From: Flavobacterium salilacus subsp. salilacus
GTDB taxonomy: Bacteria > Bacteroidota > Bacteroidia > Flavobacteriales > Flavobacteriaceae
NCBI RefSeq assembly: GCF_004634195.1
Contig: NZ_SKBP01000002.1
Coordinates: forward strand, 1-64,000
Direction of reading: 5' to 3'
Length of the DNA stretch: 64,000 bases
A program made the position numbers and the translations under genes. Positions 25,952-35,808 of this stretch are shown here, piece by piece. The first letter of the stretch is position 1, and each line of letters begins with the position of its first letter. The notes beneath the pieces were generated by a model. It was not told the origin of the DNA and ran no database searches. It was given only the letters and a program-made list of their open reading frames with translations.

Positions 25952-26251
25952 TTAATCAACAAATCGCTCAAGTATGCTATATTCATTACTCAATTCTATA
26001 TAATAGCAACCTTGAGGTATCTCAATATCCATTTCAGATATTTCATATTCTGAATAACCTCTCTGCATCAACTCTTTAGTGGTATTCATAATTACAGGTT
26101 CATCACCTACATAATACAAATTCTCATCAGAGCGAATAATCTCAGATATAGTACCTGAAATTCCATAGTCCATAGAATTATAGCGTAACTCTTTTTCAAG
26201 CTCGTCATTAGACAGCTTGTTTAACCAAGATTTAAGATCTTTTAATTTCAT
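25952..26251 (-). CDS. Hypothetical acidic cytosolic protein (99 aa)
   Basis: No signal or membrane segment. N-terminal helix MKLKDLKSWLNKLSNDELEK, then a region with many Glu/Asp/Tyr (ENLYYVGDEPVIMNT, YSEYEISEMDIEIP). I do not recognise a family. Monocistronic, ending at the bidirectional terminator. Confidence 0.65.
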   Translation of the reverse strand: MKLKDLKSWLNKLSNDELEKELRYNSMDYGISGTISEIIRSDENLYYVGDEPVIMNTTKELMQRGYSEYEISEMDIEIPQGCYYIELSNEYSILERFVD

Positions 26252-26498
26252 TAGCCGTAAAGTTAATTTTTAGGGGAGCGGGGGCTCGTTTAAAATAATG
26301 CGATAAATATATATAATATAATAATAACTTAATAGCATATTGAAAAAAATTTGTAACATATTAGTGAGCAACATTCAGATAATGAGTATATAATGAATTT
26401 TTAAATTCAAATACAATTTTATAGTTGGCTTTTGTGTTATAAACACAAAACTAAATCGATTTGTTACGGCATTAATTTTGTAAGCAAATTAGATAATT

Positions 26499-26804
26499 AT
26501 GAATAAAATTGATTACAAACATATTGCCTTTCATACCATAGTAGCATTCTACTTTATTTGGTTTATTGTGTTTACCATATTAAACATTATGGCATTGGTA
26601 AATTTTTTTGGAGAAATGAACAATGTGCTAAATGATATGCTGATGACACTTATATTACTGAACTTCTTTATGGGTACTGCCCTATTGTTAGTCTTTAAGC
26701 TATTCCGAAACAAATCAATATTAGATAAAATTATAAAATACAGTTTCGGGGCTATGTCAGTACTCTCGGTAACTACAGTTTTGGTAATAAAACTTAAACT
26801 TTGA
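26499..26804 (+). CDS. Small membrane protein (101 aa)
   Basis: Three hydrophobic segments at about residues 10-32, 47-66 and 79-97, and short loops. No family recognised. A TAATTTTG sequence (26473-26480) resembling a -7 element precedes the ATG by 18 nt, but the -33 TTG is not at the usual distance. Confidence 0.6.
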   Translation: MNKIDYKHIAFHTIVAFYFIWFIVFTILNIMALVNFFGEMNNVLNDMLMTLILLNFFMGTALLLVFKLFRNKSILDKIIKYSFGAMSVLSVTTVLVIKLKL

Positions 26805-26972
26805 AAATTGTCCTTTAACAAAAACATAACACATAATAATTCGGTTCATATATTGCGGTATAGTCTCACAAAGTAGCCGTATAGCATATTTTAAAACAAA
26901 AGTAGTATGCATGCCGGTTTTTTAGGGAAGTTACACCGTAAAGCGTATATTTGCCTATAATTTACTTAGTAC

Positions 26973-27257
26973 ATGGATAAAAAAAGTGAAGAATTTTACA
27001 AAAGGTTAAAACAAGAATTATCAGATTCAACCATTTGGCCCTCAGAATATTTATTTAAATTTATAGTCCCAACCGATACTGAAAAGATATTACAAATAGA
27101 AAATGCTTTTAACGGAATAGGGGCTGTTATAAAAACCACTAAGTCTAAAAACGGTAACTATACAAGTGTCTCTGTAGATGTAAAAATGCAAAGCTCGCAA
27201 TCTGTAATAGACAAGTATATAGAACTTTCCTATATTGAGGGGATAATTTCACTATAA
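26973..27257 (+). CDS. DUF493 family protein (94 aa)
   Basis: Small ferredoxin-like fold of the YbeD/DUF493 family: FKFIVPTDTEKILQIENAF, SKNGNYTSVSVDVKMQSSQ. Proposed as a regulatory domain; function unknown. First of a DUF493-DUF4290-murA run with short gaps (17 and 14 nt). A TATATTTG -7-like element at 26946-26953 is a probable promoter with a weak -33. Confidence 0.88.
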   Translation: MDKKSEEFYKRLKQELSDSTIWPSEYLFKFIVPTDTEKILQIENAFNGIGAVIKTTKSKNGNYTSVSVDVKMQSSQSVIDKYIELSYIEGIISL

Positions 27258-27274
27258 CATTTTCAAAACAAAAT

Positions 27275-27979
27275 ATGCAATATACACCGGAAGAAGCAGT
27301 AACGTATTTAGAATATAACTCCGAAAGGGTACACCTCATAATCCCTGAATATGGCAGGCATTTACAAAAACTGATTGATCAAGCCTCAGCCATAGAAGAC
27401 AGAGAAGAACGTAATAAAGCTGCTAAATATATAATATCAGTAATGGGCAGCCTTAACCCACACTTGCGCGATGTACCCGATTTTCAGCACAAGCTTTGGG
27501 ATCAGATATTTATAATGTCTGACTTTAATTTGGATGTAGATTCTCCCTACCCTATCCCCTCTAAAGAAATGCTGACACAAAAGCCCGAAAGACTTGAATA
27601 TCCTCAAAACTTTCCTAAATATCGCTTTTATGGCAACAACATTAAATATATGATAGATGTAGCCAACAAATGGGAAGAGGGAGAACTTAAAAATGCACTT
27701 ATTATGGTTATAGCCAACCATATGAAAAAATCATATTTAAGCTGGAATAAGGATACTGTGAAAGATGAAGTCATTTTTGAGCATCTGCTGGAACTGTCCG
27801 GAGGAACAATAAACCTGCTGAAAACTGAAGAAGAGCTTTCTAACTCTTCCGATTTAATGAAAGTAAACAAAAAGCTGAGTAATAAAACACAGTTTATCAG
27901 CAACAGTGCAAAACAAAAATCACATCGGTCTAACGCCGGCGGAAAAAACAACCAAAATAATAAAAACAGAAAATCCTAA
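27275..27979 (+). CDS. DUF4290 domain protein (234 aa)
   Basis: Bacteroidota-specific family. Conserved parts: EYGRHLQKLIDQA, HLRDVPDFQHKLWDQIFIMS, YPIPSKEMLTQKPERLEYP, RFYGNNIKYMIDVA. The C-terminal 50 residues are low-complexity, Asn/Lys-rich and likely disordered. Cytosolic; function unknown, but it always seems to travel with murA in this lineage. Confidence 0.9.
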   Translation: MQYTPEEAVTYLEYNSERVHLIIPEYGRHLQKLIDQASAIEDREERNKAAKYIISVMGSLNPHLRDVPDFQHKLWDQIFIMSDFNLDVDSPYPIPSKEMLTQKPERLEYPQNFPKYRFYGNNIKYMIDVANKWEEGELKNALIMVIANHMKKSYLSWNKDTVKDEVIFEHLLELSGGTINLLKTEEELSNSSDLMKVNKKLSNKTQFISNSAKQKSHRSNAGGKNNQNNKNRKS

Positions 27980-27993
27980 TTCTTTAAAGCAGC

Positions 27994-29304
27994 ATGGGAA
28001 CATTTAAAATTGAAGGAGGAGTACAATTACATGGTGAAATTACCCCACAGGGAGCAAAAAACGAAGCATTACAGGTATTATGTACTGTATTGCTAACGTC
28101 TGAAAAAGTAACCATTACTAATATACCCGATATAATTGATGTAAACAAACTCATAAATTTACTTCGAAACCTTGGCGTAAAAGTAGAAAAACTGGCACAC
28201 GGTTCTTATACTTTTCAGGCAGATGAAGTAGATGTTGACTATTTAAAGTCAGAAGCGTTTAAAGAAGAAGGAAAAGCATTAAGAGGCTCTATAATGCTGG
28301 TAGGACCGCTACTGGCACGTTTTGGCAAAGGCTACATCCCTAAGCCGGGAGGCGATAAAATAGGCAGACGAAGACTTGATACCCATTTTGAAGGCTTCAT
28401 TAATCTTGGTGCAAAATTCCGCTATAATAAAGAAGACTCATTTTATGGTGTAGAAGCCGATAGGCTTAAAGGTACCTATATGCTGCTTGACGAAGCATCA
28501 GTAACCGGAACGGCTAATATTGTTATGGCTGCCGTGCTTGCCGAAGGCAAAACCACCATATACAACGCAGCCTGCGAACCTTACCTGCAACAGCTATGCA
28601 AAATGCTGAACAGCATGGGTGCAAAAATTACAGGTATAGGCTCTAACCTATTGGAAATAGAAGGTGTAGAAAAACTGGGCGGATGCGAACACAGGATACT
28701 GCCTGATATGATTGAAATAGGTAGCTGGATAGGTCTTGCTGCAATGACACAAAGCGAAATAACTATTAAAAATGTAAGCTGGGATAACCTTGGTGTGATA
28801 CCCAATACTTTCAGAAAACTGGGTATAACACTGGAGCGCAGAGGTGATGATATTTATATACCAAAACATCCTGACGGTTACGAAATACAAAATTATATAG
28901 ACGGTTCCATACTCACCATAGCCGATGCGCCCTGGCCGGGCTTTACTCCCGACCTGTTAAGTATTATATTAGTAATAGCTACACAAGCGAGAGGCAGCGT
29001 ATTGATCCATCAAAAAATGTTTGAAAGTCGTCTTTTCTTTACGGATAGACTAATTGATATGGGTGCAAAAATTATATTGTGTGATCCGCACAGAGCTACT
29101 GTTATAGGACTTGATTTTAAATCGCAGTTAAAAGGAATACAAATGTCTTCTCCTGATATCCGTGCGGGAGTATCGCTGCTTATAGCGGCACTTTCGGCTA
29201 AGGGTACAAGCATCATTCAAAATAGCGAACAAATAGACCGAGGGTATGAAAGAATTGATGAAAGGCTAAGAGCGCTTGGGGCTAAAATTGAGAGGATAGA
29301 CTAA
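27994..29304 (+). CDS. murA: UDP-N-acetylglucosamine 1-carboxyvinyltransferase MurA (436 aa)
   Basis: First committed enzyme of peptidoglycan synthesis: transfers enolpyruvate from PEP to UDP-GlcNAc. N-terminal GGVQLHGEITPQGAKNEAL, the mobile loop KPGGDKIGRRRLDTHFEGF and the C-terminal EQIDRGYERIDERLRALGA identify it. The usual loop Cys (PGGCxIG in E. coli) is Asp121 here, a change known from other bacteria to make MurA insensitive to fosfomycin. Full length; last gene of the DUF493-DUF4290-murA run. Confidence 0.96.
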   Translation: MGTFKIEGGVQLHGEITPQGAKNEALQVLCTVLLTSEKVTITNIPDIIDVNKLINLLRNLGVKVEKLAHGSYTFQADEVDVDYLKSEAFKEEGKALRGSIMLVGPLLARFGKGYIPKPGGDKIGRRRLDTHFEGFINLGAKFRYNKEDSFYGVEADRLKGTYMLLDEASVTGTANIVMAAVLAEGKTTIYNAACEPYLQQLCKMLNSMGAKITGIGSNLLEIEGVEKLGGCEHRILPDMIEIGSWIGLAAMTQSEITIKNVSWDNLGVIPNTFRKLGITLERRGDDIYIPKHPDGYEIQNYIDGSILTIADAPWPGFTPDLLSIILVIATQARGSVLIHQKMFESRLFFTDRLIDMGAKIILCDPHRATVIGLDFKSQLKGIQMSSPDIRAGVSLLIAALSAKGTSIIQNSEQIDRGYERIDERLRALGAKIERID

Positions 29305-29323
29305 CGTTATTTTTCACATATAT

Positions 29324-29460
29324 AAAAAGGAGCTGTCTCAAAAGTGCCATTCTGAACGTAATGAAATGGAGTGAAGAATCTTAATTATTTGTATAAGAGA
29401 TTCTTCCTTCGTCAGAATGACAAAAATGCTTATTTAAGCACTTTTGAGACAGCCCCTTTT
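29324..29460. repeat. Nested inverted-repeat intergenic element
   Basis: Outer arms AAAAGGAGCTGTCTCAAAAG-TGC (29324-29346) and the complementary arm at 29438-29460 pair at 22 of 23 positions over 91 nt. Inside is a second pair, CATTCTGA/TCAGAATG, and a third, GAAGAATCTT/AAGAGATTCTTC. A T-run follows on the plus side. It sits between two convergent genes and could serve as a terminator, but its size and nested symmetry suggest a dispersed non-coding element (MITE- or REP-like). Confidence 0.75.
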
Positions 29461-29478
29461 TTTATTTGTTAGCTACTA

Positions 29479-31959
29479 TCAATCCAGTATATCTAAAAAT
29501 TTAAGACCGAAAATAATCCCATCAGTCTGGAAACCATTTTGGTACGAACGAACATAGTCAACACGCAGCATTTTAAACTTGCCTAAACCTATATTATCAA
29601 ACCCTGCGGTAAATTCGCTATAAGGTTTATAATCAGGCGTTGAGATTTGGTGATATCCCACTACAAGATTCCATTGCAGTAAATTCAGTAAAGGGAGTTT
29701 ATTCATAATATAACCTTTAAAGTTATGCTCTGCATGCAATTCCAAATACTGGTCGTTAGTACTATGGCTATAGTAAGGCAGTAGGTTAAAAACATTCAGG
29801 TAGCTCTGCCCGTTACCTACATGGGTTTGATTACCATTAAAGTGTTTATAATCTATAAACGCTATATTATCGGCATTAAAAAACTTACCTCCTTTTACGT
29901 TTATACCAAAATTACCTTTGTTACCCAATGTAGTATTATAAGTAACACGTCCTGCAAGGAAATCATACTCATAATTACTTTCGCTCGCTGCAAACCCTTT
30001 TTGGTACATTACCAAAATTGTAGGATAATTACGGCTGCTTACAGGAATTTTACCATCAGGGCGGGTTATGTATTTCTGCCCAAATCTCATGCTGGCTACG
30101 ATACTTGCTTTCATTAAGTGGTGTTTTTCAAAAGCAGGAGCATCTGCACCGGGAGCTAAAGGATTGTTAGATGTATAACTATCACTGTCTTTTATTAAAA
30201 CATAATCGGTATTATTCGTTAAAGGTCGTCTTCGGGTATATTCCACACTTGCCAAAGCATTAAGCCCTGTAATTACCTCCTGCCCATACTGTGCTTTGGC
30301 AAAAGTATTATCATACAGCTTCATGTAATTATCTTTAAAGAAAAGCGTCCTAACAGTATTCATCAATTTACTTATAGGCTCGGCAGCATTATATTGCTCA
30401 GCAGCATTACCTCCCGAAAGGTATAATGCAGCATTGTTATCTCTGTTAAAAAGATGCGTAAAACGCCCCGAAACACGAAGCCTGTCTTCGGCTATACCAT
30501 AATCAAAATTTGCACCCAAGTATGTTGACCTGCCTGTATCTTCATCATATTTTGAAAAAGAAAGATTCGTATTGAAATTCCACCCTTGTACGGTATTGAA
30601 TCCAAAATTAGAAAGTCCTAATAAACCATCATAGCTGAAACGCCATTTTTTAAATGAATTGCGATAAGTATAACCCCCTATTACATCAAACACACCAAAC
30701 TTATTGTTTTTCTTATCTATAGAGTCAAGATAGGTTTGCGAAGTATGCAGGGTTTGTATGCTGTCTTTCTTTACATAATCGGTAACCTCTTCTTCGGTAA
30801 GAGGTACAGGGCGCATTTTATTCCAGTACAAAGAGTCTTTTTTATTAGAATCCTCTTCTATATACACAACCTCCTTACCAAAAGTACCTTTATCAAAACT
30901 GTCATGAAATACATAATTAGTATATACATGGGTAAACTTACCGGTAAAGGTTATACCTAATAATCCTGCCTTGAAATCGAAGGTTTGCGAGTTTTTAGCC
31001 CATATCCTGTTATTGGTGTTATAGCTGAAATTTTGTTTTAAATTCAGGGTTTCCATTATAGGTTGCTGTACCCTGTATCCTTTTATATCAAAATCTACCG
31101 CCGAGATAGCCCAACTGTTTTCTACTATATATATATAACCTTCAACCACCGGCTCTTTGTCGCGTCGTGGTATTACTTTTATTTTATTTATCTGAGTTTC
31201 GTTTTCATCAAAAAAACTGCCTTCAAAAGAAAACTTATAATAATTAAAAGCATTATCTGCCAATGGCGAAACCAAATTAATTCCAAATTTCACATAATTA
31301 TCATAAAAGCTGTATGAAGTACCTAAAGCCGTGTTGTAGCTAAACCCATTATCGTTACCACTTATTTTGGAAGCTATTATACGCTCTTTAAGATTATTCG
31401 GTTGCTCAAATGTGATTTTAGATACGGTTTCCGAGAGGTATATAATACCACTTCCTGTACTGTCCAGTATGCTCTCCTCCTCATCTTCTACCTTTATACC
31501 CATTATTTTTTTGGGAACATCTTTTACCCTGAAAAGACCTTTTGAGTAAAAATCGGCTTCAAACTTTCCTGTTTTTGCCGAGTTTTCTTTTTTACTGGCT
31601 ATAGCACTGCGGATTATGGCATTTGCCGGGTTTTCTTTATTTGAAATTACCACTTCATCCAACTGATAGGTTTCATCCTGCAAAGTAACATTTAGCACAT
31701 ACGGAAAAGCTGTGATAGTAACACTCGCTTTCTTTGTTTTATACCCTATAGACTGAAAAAGCAATGTATAACTACCTGTTTTCCTGATATTCAGTTCATA
31801 CTCCCCATTTTCGTTGGCAGTAGTGCCGGTATAAGTATTCTCTACCGTTATATTTACAAAAGGTATGGGTTGCCCGTCAGAGGAGATTACTTTTCCTTTA
31901 ATTTGCGAGTGGGCTGTAACGCTAAGTAACAGTAAGAATATGGTGATAAATTTGTTCAT
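29479..31959 (-). CDS. DUF5686 outer-membrane protein with carboxypeptidase-like domain (826 aa)
   Basis: Signal peptide (1-18), then a carboxypeptidase-regulatory-like beta-sandwich (QIKGKVISSDGQPIPFVNIT to about residue 105) that links to a DUF5686 beta-barrel-like region. The C-terminal strands (FDNIGLGKFKMLRVDYVRSY) suit an outer-membrane barrel. The function is unknown; related proteins resemble TonB-system or surface barrels without a plug. A paralogue lies 100 bp upstream on the same strand. Confidence 0.87.
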   Translation of the reverse strand: MNKFITIFLLLLSVTAHSQIKGKVISSDGQPIPFVNITVENTYTGTTANENGEYELNIRKTGSYTLLFQSIGYKTKKASVTITAFPYVLNVTLQDETYQLDEVVISNKENPANAIIRSAIASKKENSAKTGKFEADFYSKGLFRVKDVPKKIMGIKVEDEEESILDSTGSGIIYLSETVSKITFEQPNNLKERIIASKISGNDNGFSYNTALGTSYSFYDNYVKFGINLVSPLADNAFNYYKFSFEGSFFDENETQINKIKVIPRRDKEPVVEGYIYIVENSWAISAVDFDIKGYRVQQPIMETLNLKQNFSYNTNNRIWAKNSQTFDFKAGLLGITFTGKFTHVYTNYVFHDSFDKGTFGKEVVYIEEDSNKKDSLYWNKMRPVPLTEEEVTDYVKKDSIQTLHTSQTYLDSIDKKNNKFGVFDVIGGYTYRNSFKKWRFSYDGLLGLSNFGFNTVQGWNFNTNLSFSKYDEDTGRSTYLGANFDYGIAEDRLRVSGRFTHLFNRDNNAALYLSGGNAAEQYNAAEPISKLMNTVRTLFFKDNYMKLYDNTFAKAQYGQEVITGLNALASVEYTRRRPLTNNTDYVLIKDSDSYTSNNPLAPGADAPAFEKHHLMKASIVASMRFGQKYITRPDGKIPVSSRNYPTILVMYQKGFAASESNYEYDFLAGRVTYNTTLGNKGNFGINVKGGKFFNADNIAFIDYKHFNGNQTHVGNGQSYLNVFNLLPYYSHSTNDQYLELHAEHNFKGYIMNKLPLLNLLQWNLVVGYHQISTPDYKPYSEFTAGFDNIGLGKFKMLRVDYVRSYQNGFQTDGIIFGLKFLDILD

Positions 31960-32058
31960 GGTGTGTTTATATTGGTTGTTGTATGGATAGACGAAGTAAT
32001 TTTACAAAAGGTTGCATTGCCCGTAAACTAAGTTACGCTTTATTCTATAATGCTGTAT

Positions 32059-34524
32059 TTAAAGTTTAAGCCCAAGCATTACACCATCGGTAACAAAGCC
32101 GCCTTGGTAAGCACGTACATAATCTATCCTCAGCATTCTGAATTTACCAAAGCCAAAACTATCGAATCCTGCAGTAAATTCATGATACGGTTTATTATCG
32201 GGGGTGGCTATGGCGTGGTAGCCCAATACTAAGTTCCATTGCAGCAAGTCCAGTAACGGTATCTTGTTCATTACATAGCCTTTAAAGTTATGCTCTGCAT
32301 GTACCTCTAAAAAAGAATCGTTGGTGCTGTGGGTATAATAAGGCAACAGGTTAAAAGCATTAAGGTAGCGTTCGCCATCATTAATATGGGTTTGATTTCC
32401 ATTAAAATGCTTATAATCAACAAAAGCAATATTTTCGGCATTAAAAAATTTACCTGTTTTAACACTAATACCAAAATCGCCTTTATTGGCAAACTTATCC
32501 GTATAAGTAGCACGCAAGCCGATAAAATCGTACTCATAGTTTTTTTCACTCGATGCAAATGCTTTTTCATACATAAAGTAGATACCCGGTTCATTACCCT
32601 CTGTAGCAGCAGTCCATGTGTTTGGATTAGAGTAATAATAGCTTTGTTTACTAAATAATCGTATCCCTCCTCCTAGGTTTGCCTTTACCAGTGTATGCTT
32701 CATAAAAGGGGCAGTAGTATTATCAAAAGGGGTTAACGGATTGTTTGATGTAAAGCTGTCACTATCCTTTATCAATACATAATCAGTATTGTTAAATAAA
32801 GGTCTGCGTCTCAGGTACTCCATGCTCCCCGTAAGTTTCAGCTTTTTAAAAATATAGCGGGTATGATGTACCTTTGCAAAAGTTTTATCATACAGTTTCA
32901 TATAATTATTTTTAAAAAACAAGGTACTCACACTATTTATAATAGGCGAAATGGGTTCGGATTCGTTAAACTGTTCCGCCTTATTACCTCCTGAAAAATA
33001 AAAGGTACGCTTACCAATACGTAAAGGAAACTCACCCCACACCCTCAGGCGATCCTCAGCTATGCCATAATTAAAATAAGCAGATGCCGAATAGCTGCGC
33101 TTTTTTTCTTTTTGATACAGGCTAAAGGATAACCCTGTATTAAAGTTCCAGCCCTGTACGGTATTATAATTGGGTATATCCAGCATACCATCATAAGTAA
33201 AGTTAAAACCTGTTTCGGTATTACGGTAACTGTACCCCGTTAATACATCGAATACTTTAAATCTATGCTCATTAGTTATTACCGAATTATTGACAGTTTT
33301 AGCTTTATGTGACGCTATGCTGTCTTTCTTGGCATAATCTTCTTTTTCATCTTCAGATAGCGGTACGGGTCTGGTTGTTGCCCAGTATAAAGAGTCTTTT
33401 GTAGTAGCATCTTTCTCAAAAATAAGTGTTCCTTTTGCAAAAACTTCTTTGTCAAAAGCATTATGAAAAACATAATTGTTGTACACATGGGTATATCGCC
33501 CGGACACACCCATGCCGAGCATACCTGCGCTAATATCAAATGTTTGCAGGTTTTTTGCCCAAATGTCGTTATCAGCATTATAACTAAAAGTTTGCTGAAC
33601 CCTCAGCGTTTCGAGTACCGGTTCTCTAAGCCTGTATCCTTTTAAAGAAAGGTCAACGGCATATATTGTCCAACTATCATCTGCAATATAGATGTAACCT
33701 TCAAAAACAGGCTCTTTATCCCTGCGGGGTATTACTTTAATTTTGCTTATATTATGTCCGTGTTCATCAGTAAAGCTGCCTTCATATTTATAACGGTAAT
33801 AGTTTAACGCTACTTTTGCAATAGGCGAAATCATAGGTACATCATAGTCAAAATCCATATAATCTTCATAAAAATTATATTGGGCTTCGCGGGCACTGTT
33901 ATAGCTATACCCATTATTGTTGCCACTTACTTTAGAGGCTATGATATTTTCTTTAAGCTTATCCGGATACTGAACGGTAATGTGCGATACCGTTTCGGAG
34001 AGTGCTATAATACCGCTGCCTGTAGAGTCGAGGCTGGCTTCTTCGGGCATTTCTACTTTAATTCCCATTATTTTTTTGGGGATATTCTTCGCCCTGAAAA
34101 TACCTTTCGAATAAAAATCAGCCTCATAATGTCCCGTTTTCTCAGCATTTTCTTTTCGGTGTGCTATTGCTTGCCTAATAATAGCATAGGCAGGGTCTTC
34201 TCCTTGTACTATAACAACTTCGTTTAACTGATATGCCTCATCTTCCAGCGTTACATTCAACACATACGGAAATGTGTTAACATCTATAGGTATTTGCTTA
34301 GTACGAAAACCTATAGACTGAAATTTGAGCATGTATTTAGCGGGGGTTTTTATATTGAGTTCATACACACCCTGGTCGTTAGATGAAGTGCTGTTATACG
34401 TGTTTTCAATTAAAATGCTTACCGCAGGAATCGGCTGCCCGTCTGATGATGTTATTTTACCTGTTATTTGCGAATAACACAGAACGTGGCATAGCAGCAA
34501 TAAAGTGGTAACAATTTTGTGCAT
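32059..34524 (-). CDS. DUF5686 outer-membrane protein, tandem paralogue (821 aa)
   Basis: Same architecture as the gene at 29479-31959: signal peptide, QITGKITSSDGQPIPAVSIL carboxypeptidase-like domain, DUF5686 region and matching C-terminus (FDSFGFGKFRMLRIDYVRAY). The two proteins align end to end and arose by tandem duplication. A strong promoter match lies at 34562-34591; the downstream copy may be read from it or from an element in the 100-bp gap. Confidence 0.87.
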   Translation of the reverse strand: MHKIVTTLLLLCHVLCYSQITGKITSSDGQPIPAVSILIENTYNSTSSNDQGVYELNIKTPAKYMLKFQSIGFRTKQIPIDVNTFPYVLNVTLEDEAYQLNEVVIVQGEDPAYAIIRQAIAHRKENAEKTGHYEADFYSKGIFRAKNIPKKIMGIKVEMPEEASLDSTGSGIIALSETVSHITVQYPDKLKENIIASKVSGNNNGYSYNSAREAQYNFYEDYMDFDYDVPMISPIAKVALNYYRYKYEGSFTDEHGHNISKIKVIPRRDKEPVFEGYIYIADDSWTIYAVDLSLKGYRLREPVLETLRVQQTFSYNADNDIWAKNLQTFDISAGMLGMGVSGRYTHVYNNYVFHNAFDKEVFAKGTLIFEKDATTKDSLYWATTRPVPLSEDEKEDYAKKDSIASHKAKTVNNSVITNEHRFKVFDVLTGYSYRNTETGFNFTYDGMLDIPNYNTVQGWNFNTGLSFSLYQKEKKRSYSASAYFNYGIAEDRLRVWGEFPLRIGKRTFYFSGGNKAEQFNESEPISPIINSVSTLFFKNNYMKLYDKTFAKVHHTRYIFKKLKLTGSMEYLRRRPLFNNTDYVLIKDSDSFTSNNPLTPFDNTTAPFMKHTLVKANLGGGIRLFSKQSYYYSNPNTWTAATEGNEPGIYFMYEKAFASSEKNYEYDFIGLRATYTDKFANKGDFGISVKTGKFFNAENIAFVDYKHFNGNQTHINDGERYLNAFNLLPYYTHSTNDSFLEVHAEHNFKGYVMNKIPLLDLLQWNLVLGYHAIATPDNKPYHEFTAGFDSFGFGKFRMLRIDYVRAYQGGFVTDGVMLGLKL

Positions 34525-34561
34525 AATTAGTTATTAGTGGTCGGTTAAATTACCTAACGAA

Positions 34562-34591
34562 CAAAACTAACTTTTCTTACAAGTTTTACAA
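34562..34591 (-). promoter_or_regulatory. Promoter of the DUF5686 pair
   Basis: Minus strand: TTG (34589-34591), 19-nt spacer, TAGTTTTG (34562-34569), a full match to TTG-N17-23-TAnnTTTG. It would give a leader of about 30 nt before the ATG at 34524. Confidence 0.75.
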
Positions 34592-34701
34592 CAAGTTTTT
34601 CAGTATTGTTATATACCAATATTTAATATTCATCAGTAAATTATAATTAACATAATACGACAGCCATTTGTTTTGCCTTATCTTTGGGTAAATAATTTAC
34701 A

Positions 34702-35478
34702 ATGAATACAATACAGAATCTGAAACTTGCGGTGCTTATAGATGCCGAAAACGTACCTCATGCTAACATCAAAGGCATGCTGGAAGAAATTACAAAATAT
34801 GGTACTCCTACTACCAAGCGTATATATACTGACTGGACAAGCCCGAGGATGTCGAACTGGAAAAAAGTACTGCTTGAAAACGCCATTACACCCATACAAC
34901 AATACAGCTATACCAAAGGAAAAAATGCTACCGACAGTGCCATGATAATTGATGCTATGGATATATTGTATTCCGGTAGAGTAGATGGTTTTTGCATCGT
35001 ATCGAGCGATAGCGATTTTACGCGGCTTGCCACTCGCCTGAGAGAAGCGGGTATGAAAGTAATAGGTATAGGCGAGAAAAAAACACCTACTCCTTTTATA
35101 ACTGCCTGTGATAAGTTTATATATCTCGAAATTATTGAAGCAGAAGACACTGCCACAAATACTACGATAAATAAAAAGGCTGTTAGCGACAATAATGAAG
35201 AGAAAATAACAGCTAAACCAAAAGAAACGCTTAGTAAAATTGACAGACGATTAATCAACCTTATACGAAACAGTGTTAACGATCTTGGGGACGAGGACGG
35301 CTGGGCATTTCTGGGCGACTTGGGTAATATAATCCTGAAAAAACAGCCTGATTTTGACCCACGTAATTACGGGTTCTCTAAAATGCTGCCACTTATAAAA
35401 AGCATAAACAGCTTTATAGTAGATGAACGAGAAACGGGAAAAGCGAATATAAAGCACGTTTATGTAAAGAACAGGTAA
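34702..35478 (+). CDS. NYN-domain nuclease-like protein with C-terminal LOTUS/OST-HTH (258 aa)
   Basis: The N-terminal 1-145 is a PIN-like NYN domain: LAVLIDAENVPHANI with catalytic-type Asp, NATDSAMIIDAMDILYSGRV and FCIVSSDSDFTRLATRLRE carry the spaced acidic residues expected for metal-dependent RNA cleavage. A Lys/Asn linker leads to a LOTUS/OST-HTH domain (about 180-258: GWAFLGDLGNIILKKQPDFD), an RNA-binding fold. A role in RNA processing is likely; the target is unknown. Confidence 0.87.
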   Translation: MNTIQNLKLAVLIDAENVPHANIKGMLEEITKYGTPTTKRIYTDWTSPRMSNWKKVLLENAITPIQQYSYTKGKNATDSAMIIDAMDILYSGRVDGFCIVSSDSDFTRLATRLREAGMKVIGIGEKKTPTPFITACDKFIYLEIIEAEDTATNTTINKKAVSDNNEEKITAKPKETLSKIDRRLINLIRNSVNDLGDEDGWAFLGDLGNIILKKQPDFDPRNYGFSKMLPLIKSINSFIVDERETGKANIKHVYVKNR

Positions 35479-35485
35479 TAAAAAA

Positions 35486-35767
35486 GTGAAAAAGATTAAA
35501 GAAGCACTGCTGCGCAAAGAAAGCAGCATAAACAAAGTGCAGTATGATAAAGAATGGTTTTATTCCATAAAAGATATGGCAGATTACCTGAACGAAGACC
35601 TCACGGGAGTAGAGTACATACACCTGCCAATGGTTAGAGACGGAGTAACCTTTACCGTTAAATGTGCCACTTGGGAAGATATACAGCGCATTTTACAAAA
35701 AGAACCTTTACAAGAATTTAAAGGCAGTATACTTAAAAATAAAACAGTACCAAAGGGCAACAAATAG
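35486..35767 (+). CDS. Small protein resembling a BRO/antirepressor N-terminal domain (93 aa)
   Basis: KVQYDKEWFYSIKDMADYL recalls the opening of phage antirepressor/Bro-N domains (xxWFSxxDVxxxL), here in a stand-alone protein without the usual C-terminal partner. It may be an unrelated small DNA-binding protein. It starts 7 nt after the NYN gene, so the two are probably co-transcribed. Confidence 0.5.
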   Translation: MKKIKEALLRKESSINKVQYDKEWFYSIKDMADYLNEDLTGVEYIHLPMVRDGVTFTVKCATWEDIQRILQKEPLQEFKGSILKNKTVPKGNK

Positions 35768-35808
35768 TGCAATATTTTTGTTGGAATACTATTTGATAAT
35801 TACATGAT

